Origin: Nocardia neocaledoniensis | GTDB lineage: Bacteria; Actinomycetota; Actinomycetes; Mycobacteriales; Mycobacteriaceae | Assembly (NCBI RefSeq): GCF_029868625.1 | Contig: NZ_JARWOJ010000128.1 | Location: 1-51,187, forward strand | Reading direction: 5' to 3' | Length of the DNA stretch: 51,187 nt | In this document: piece after piece, positions 48,627 to 51,187 of the stretch | Numbering within the stretch: position 1 is the first letter of the stretch | Layout of the letters: every line of letters starts with the position of its first letter | The notes under the pieces: generated by a model | Seen by the model: only the letters and a program-made list of their open reading frames with translations | Database searches by the model: none | Told to the model about the DNA's origin: nothing | Translations under genes and position numbers: made by a program

Positions 48627-48645
48627 TTAGGTTAGGCTAATGTCA
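48627..48645. promoter_or_regulatory. IdeR/DtxR-type iron box
   Basis: TTAGGTTAGGCTAATGTCA matches the consensus TTAGGTTAGGCTAACCTAA at 16 of 19 positions, including a perfect left half. It overlaps a TAATGT -10 element (48638-48643) for the rightward lipoprotein gene and lies just upstream of the leftward permease promoter. Iron-loaded IdeR would shut off both directions. Confidence 0.8.
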
Positions 48646-48650
48646 CTGGG

Positions 48651-49586
48651 GTGGAGATCAAGAAGAGAAGAAGCCGACGGCTGCTGACCGCCCTCGGCGC
48701 GCTGGTCGCGGCGACGAGCCTGGCGCTGACCGGCTGCGGTTCGGCCGATTCCGAGGTCGCCGACGGCCAGGTCGTCACCCACGCGATGGGCGAGACGAAG
48801 GTTCCGGCAAACCCGCAGCGCATCGTAGTCCTCGACTCACCGCACCTCGACGCGCTCGTGGCGCTGGGCATCACGCCCGCGGCGGTGACCGAACGCGCGA
48901 TGGGCTATGGCGCGCCGAAGTACCTGGCCGACAAGCTGTCCGGGGTCCCGACAGTGGGCACCATCCAGGATCCCGACGTGGACGCCATCGCCAACCTGGC
49001 CCCCGATCTGATCATCGGCACCAAGGTGCGCCACGAACCGCTCTACACCCAGCTCAGCGGCATCGCACCGACCGTGTTCTCGGAGAACTCGGGCACCAAC
49101 TGGCACGAGCAGGCGAACCTGACGGCCGCCGCGGTCGGCAAGTCCGCCGAGATGACCGAGCTGCTCACCCAGCTCGACACCCGCGCGAAGGCGGTCGGTC
49201 AGCGGATCGGGGCGCCGGGCAGGACGGTGTCGATGGTGCGGTTCACCGAGGACCGGTTCCGCCTCTACGGCCCGGAGACGTTCTCCGGTTCGCTGCTGGC
49301 CCAGGTCGGTTTCCAGCATCCGCCGCGGGAGTGGAACAAGTACTCGATGGCCGAACTCGATCCCGAGCAGTTTGAGCAGATCAACGGTGACGTGGTGTTC
49401 CACGCCGACTACACGGGATCCTCGACCGGGACCACCAAGGCCAGGGTGACCGCGCTGTGGGGCGCGCTGCCCGCGGTGGCCGGTGGCCGCGCCTACGAGG
49501 TCGCCGACGACACCTGGATGCTCGGCATCGGCGTGCTCGGCGCGAACAAGATCATCGACGACATCGAGCGGCTCGCCGCGAAGTGA
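48651..49586 (+). CDS. Iron-siderophore ABC transporter substrate-binding lipoprotein
   Basis: A 311-residue FecB/FhuD-type binding protein. A KKRRSRR positive N-terminus and hydrophobic segment lead to the lipobox LALTGC, with the lipidated Cys29, so it is membrane-anchored on the outer face. The body shows VDAIANLAPDLIIG, HLDALVALGITPAAV and a C-terminal ANKIIDDIERLA, typical of class III binding proteins. The GTG start is seven bases from TAATGT with no ribosome site, suggesting leaderless translation. The siderophore specificity cannot be read from sequence. Confidence 0.94.
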   Translation: MEIKKRRSRRLLTALGALVAATSLALTGCGSADSEVADGQVVTHAMGETKVPANPQRIVVLDSPHLDALVALGITPAAVTERAMGYGAPKYLADKLSGVPTVGTIQDPDVDAIANLAPDLIIGTKVRHEPLYTQLSGIAPTVFSENSGTNWHEQANLTAAAVGKSAEMTELLTQLDTRAKAVGQRIGAPGRTVSMVRFTEDRFRLYGPETFSGSLLAQVGFQHPPREWNKYSMAELDPEQFEQINGDVVFHADYTGSSTGTTKARVTALWGALPAVAGGRAYEVADDTWMLGIGVLGANKIIDDIERLAAK

Positions 49587-49591
49587 TCCGG

Positions 49592-49614
49592 TGGGGGCGC
49601 CCACGGTGCCCCCA
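49592..49614. terminator. Bidirectional hairpin between lipoprotein and PadR genes
   Basis: TGGGGGC, nine-base loop, GCCCCCA, in the 34-base gap between the convergent stops at 49586 and 49621. There is no T tract. Confidence 0.55.
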
Positions 49615-49620
49615 ACCCGG

Positions 49621-50310
49621 TCAGTCGCCGTTCGGGTGCCCACCCTCTTCGTTGACGCGCTGCTCGATCTCGCGCCACCGTCCCGGTGTGGGATGCGGGT
49701 ATTCGGCCCGGTCGTCGTGCTCGGCTTTCGCCAGCACGGTGGCGGCGGCGTCGATCTCGTCGATCAGTTGCTCGGCGAGATCGCGTTCGGTCTCGTAGTG
49801 GCGCTGCGCCCACTGCAGCACGATCTGCGAGTAGGCCCAGCCCGGTTCGGATTTGGCGGCCTCGGCGTCGACCGCGGCGTGCTTCTGCAGCCGGTCGACG
49901 TCGGCGATGTGGTCGCGCAGGATCTGCTTGAGCCGGTCGGGCGACCCGAGGTGGCCGAACATGACCCGCAGCAGCACATGGTGTTTGAGCACCGACGGGT
50001 CCACCGGCGCGTTGTTCCACCAGGTGGTGACGGCGCCGCGGCCGGCGTCGGTGATCTGGTACAGCCGCCTGCCCCGGGTCGCGTTGTCGCGATCCAGCCG
50101 CGAGGTCGCGAACCCGTGCTGTTCGAGCTTTTTCAGCTCGGCGTAGATCTGGCTGTAGGACGGCGTCCAGTAGATGTAGCGCAGACTCCAGTCGGCCCAC
50201 TTCTTCAGGTCGTAGCCCGAGACTTCCTCCTCGTAGGAGAGCATGGCGAGGACCGCCCAGCTGGTCGGCGGCAGATTGGGCACGCCGGAGTCGGGGTCGG
50301 GAGTCGCCAT
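49621..50310 (-). CDS. PadR family transcriptional regulator
   Basis: A 229-residue regulator. The PadR winged helix is evident in SWAVLAMLSYEEEVSGYDLK, then YSQIYAELKKLEQHGFATSR, followed by the long C-terminal dimerisation helices (LAEQLIDEIDAA region). ATG at 50310 is used; longer frames read implausible sequence. It diverges from the HsaB-like reductase across 130 bases containing one CCGC..GGGA motif, so it is a candidate regulator of that gene. Confidence 0.93.
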   Translation of the reverse strand: MATPDPDSGVPNLPPTSWAVLAMLSYEEEVSGYDLKKWADWSLRYIYWTPSYSQIYAELKKLEQHGFATSRLDRDNATRGRRLYQITDAGRGAVTTWWNNAPVDPSVLKHHVLLRVMFGHLGSPDRLKQILRDHIADVDRLQKHAAVDAEAAKSEPGWAYSQIVLQWAQRHYETERDLAEQLIDEIDAAATVLAKAEHDDRAEYPHPTPGRWREIEQRVNEEGGHPNGD

Positions 50311-50355
50311 CGGTGCATGGTAGCAAGCCTGGGCAGTGGTCCAGTCCGCATGGCA

Positions 50356-50369
50356 ACCGCTGACCGGGA
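50356..50369. promoter_or_regulatory. CCGCYSASYGGGA motif in the padR/reductase divergent promoter (copy 5)
   Basis: ACCGCTGACCGGGA shares thirteen of fourteen bases with the site upstream of kshA. It is 71 bases before the reductase start and 46 bases before the PadR start. Confidence 0.5.
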
Positions 50370-50440
50370 GGACGTCTTGAGCCGGGCGCCGGGCACCACC
50401 GAAGGTGGAAGGCATCGAATTCCGTCCGGGAGGATCCCCC

Positions 50441-50947
50441 ATGAATGCAGACCACGTCGTCGTCGACGCGGATGTCCCCGCCCCCGCCGAGCTGCGCAGA
50501 GTGCTCGGGCATTTCGCGACCGGTGTCGCGGTGATCACCGCCCACGACGGGACGGGGCCGCTGGGTTTCGCCTGCCAGTCGGTGGTATCGGTCTCGCTGG
50601 ATCCGCCGCTGCTGTCGTTCTGCCCGGCCAAGACCTCGACCAGCTGGCCGCGGCTGCGCGAGGTGGGCGCGCTGTGTGTCAACGTCCTGGCCGAGAATCA
50701 GGGCACGTTGTGCCGTCAGTTCGCGGTGAGCGGCGCGGACAAGTTCGCCGGGATCGACTGGGAGCGGGCAGGCAACGGCGCGCCCGCGCTGGCGGGCGCG
50801 CTGGCCCGGATCGAGGTGACCGTCGAGCTCGAGCACGACGCGGGCGACCACACGGTGGTCCTGGCGCGGATCGGTGCTCTGCGCGCCGTCGAGGGCGCGC
50901 GGCCACTGCTGTTCTATCGCGGCGGGTTCGGCGGCTTCGCGGCCTGA
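50441..50947 (+). CDS. hsaB: Flavin reductase component, HsaB-like
   Basis: A 168-residue NAD(P)H:flavin oxidoreductase of the HpaC/HsaB group, which supplies reduced flavin to a separate monooxygenase. Landmarks are LRRVLGHFATGVAVITAHD at the start, PLGFACQSVVSVSLDPPLLS and KTSTSWPRLRE for flavin binding, and ending PLLFYRGGFGG. ATG at 50441 follows GGGAGG. The HsaA-like oxygenase 14 kb to the left lacks an adjacent reductase, and both promoters carry the same motif, so they may form one two-component enzyme. The last 37 bases are part of an inverted repeat at the window's end. Confidence 0.85.
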   Translation: MNADHVVVDADVPAPAELRRVLGHFATGVAVITAHDGTGPLGFACQSVVSVSLDPPLLSFCPAKTSTSWPRLREVGALCVNVLAENQGTLCRQFAVSGADKFAGIDWERAGNGAPALAGALARIEVTVELEHDAGDHTVVLARIGALRAVEGARPLLFYRGGFGGFAA

Positions 50948-50954
50948 CAGCCGA

Positions 50955-50955
<1 letters not shown>
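50911..50955 (+). repeat. Left arm of a perfect 45-bp inverted repeat
   Basis: Comprises the last 37 bases of the flavin reductase gene plus eight bases. Its exact reverse complement is at 51143-51187, the last bases of the window. Confidence 0.95.

Positions 50956-51187
<232 letters not shown>

Overview
The window is GC-rich DNA (most coding third positions are G or C, and GTG/TTG starts are common) from a mycolic-acid actinomycete, most likely Nocardia or a close relative such as Rhodococcus. The grounds are KshA/HsaA/HsaC/HsaB-type steroid-ring genes, a mycofactocin-type SDR, an F420-type PPOX protein, an IdeR/DtxR-like iron box and a large NRPS. No species call is possible from sequence alone. 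No rRNA, tRNA, CRISPR, insertion sequence or prophage was seen.

Layout. 1-15970: the 3' end of an unknown gene, then a leftward, translationally coupled unit: a 4554-residue four-module NRPS (C-A-T x4, TE) followed by a DrrA/DrrB-type ABC exporter pair. The first module looks EntF-like and its A-domain pocket reads as serine; the other three pockets (hydrophobic, D-x-L-F) are not assigned. No acyl donor, carrier protein, MbtH or tailoring gene is present in the window.

15971-31500: mostly housekeeping genes: apolipoprotein N-acyltransferase, an amidohydrolase, a small RHH-like protein, FxsA, a NarL-type two-component system, a TauE permease with a TetR regulator, TldD/TldE, a thiolase, a PPOX protein, a glycosyltransferase, a VOC protein and a ComB-like protein preceded by a decayed copy of its own 5' end.

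31501-39710: a small XRE regulator and a methionine aminopeptidase share GGTAT-N4-ATACC palindromes. Then comes a steroid/aromatic catabolic group: mycofactocin-type SDR, MaoC-like protein, kshA-hsaA-hsaC, an IclR regulator and two ferredoxin-fold (Dabb-like) proteins. An HsaB-like flavin reductase with a divergent PadR regulator lies at the far right end. A shared motif, CCGCYSASYGGGA, occurs in front of kshA, the Dabb pair, an esterase and the reductase, which suggests one scattered regulon.

39774-43670: an ATP-grasp ligase and a 661-residue protein with a recognisable papain-type Gln-Cys-His-Asn set form a two-gene operon of unknown function. This is the best candidate for an undescribed system. 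A divergent RsbW-like anti-sigma protein sits behind a SigB/SigF-type promoter.

43795-50950: an HSL-type esterase, a tandem-duplicated carboxymuconolactone decarboxylase-like protein, and a divergent Fe3+-siderophore ABC importer (ATPase and two permeases leftward, lipoprotein rightward) around one iron box. The last 240 bases are a G/C homopolymer mass flanked by a perfect 45-bp inverted copy of the last gene's end. This is almost certainly a sequencing/assembly fold-back at a contig end.
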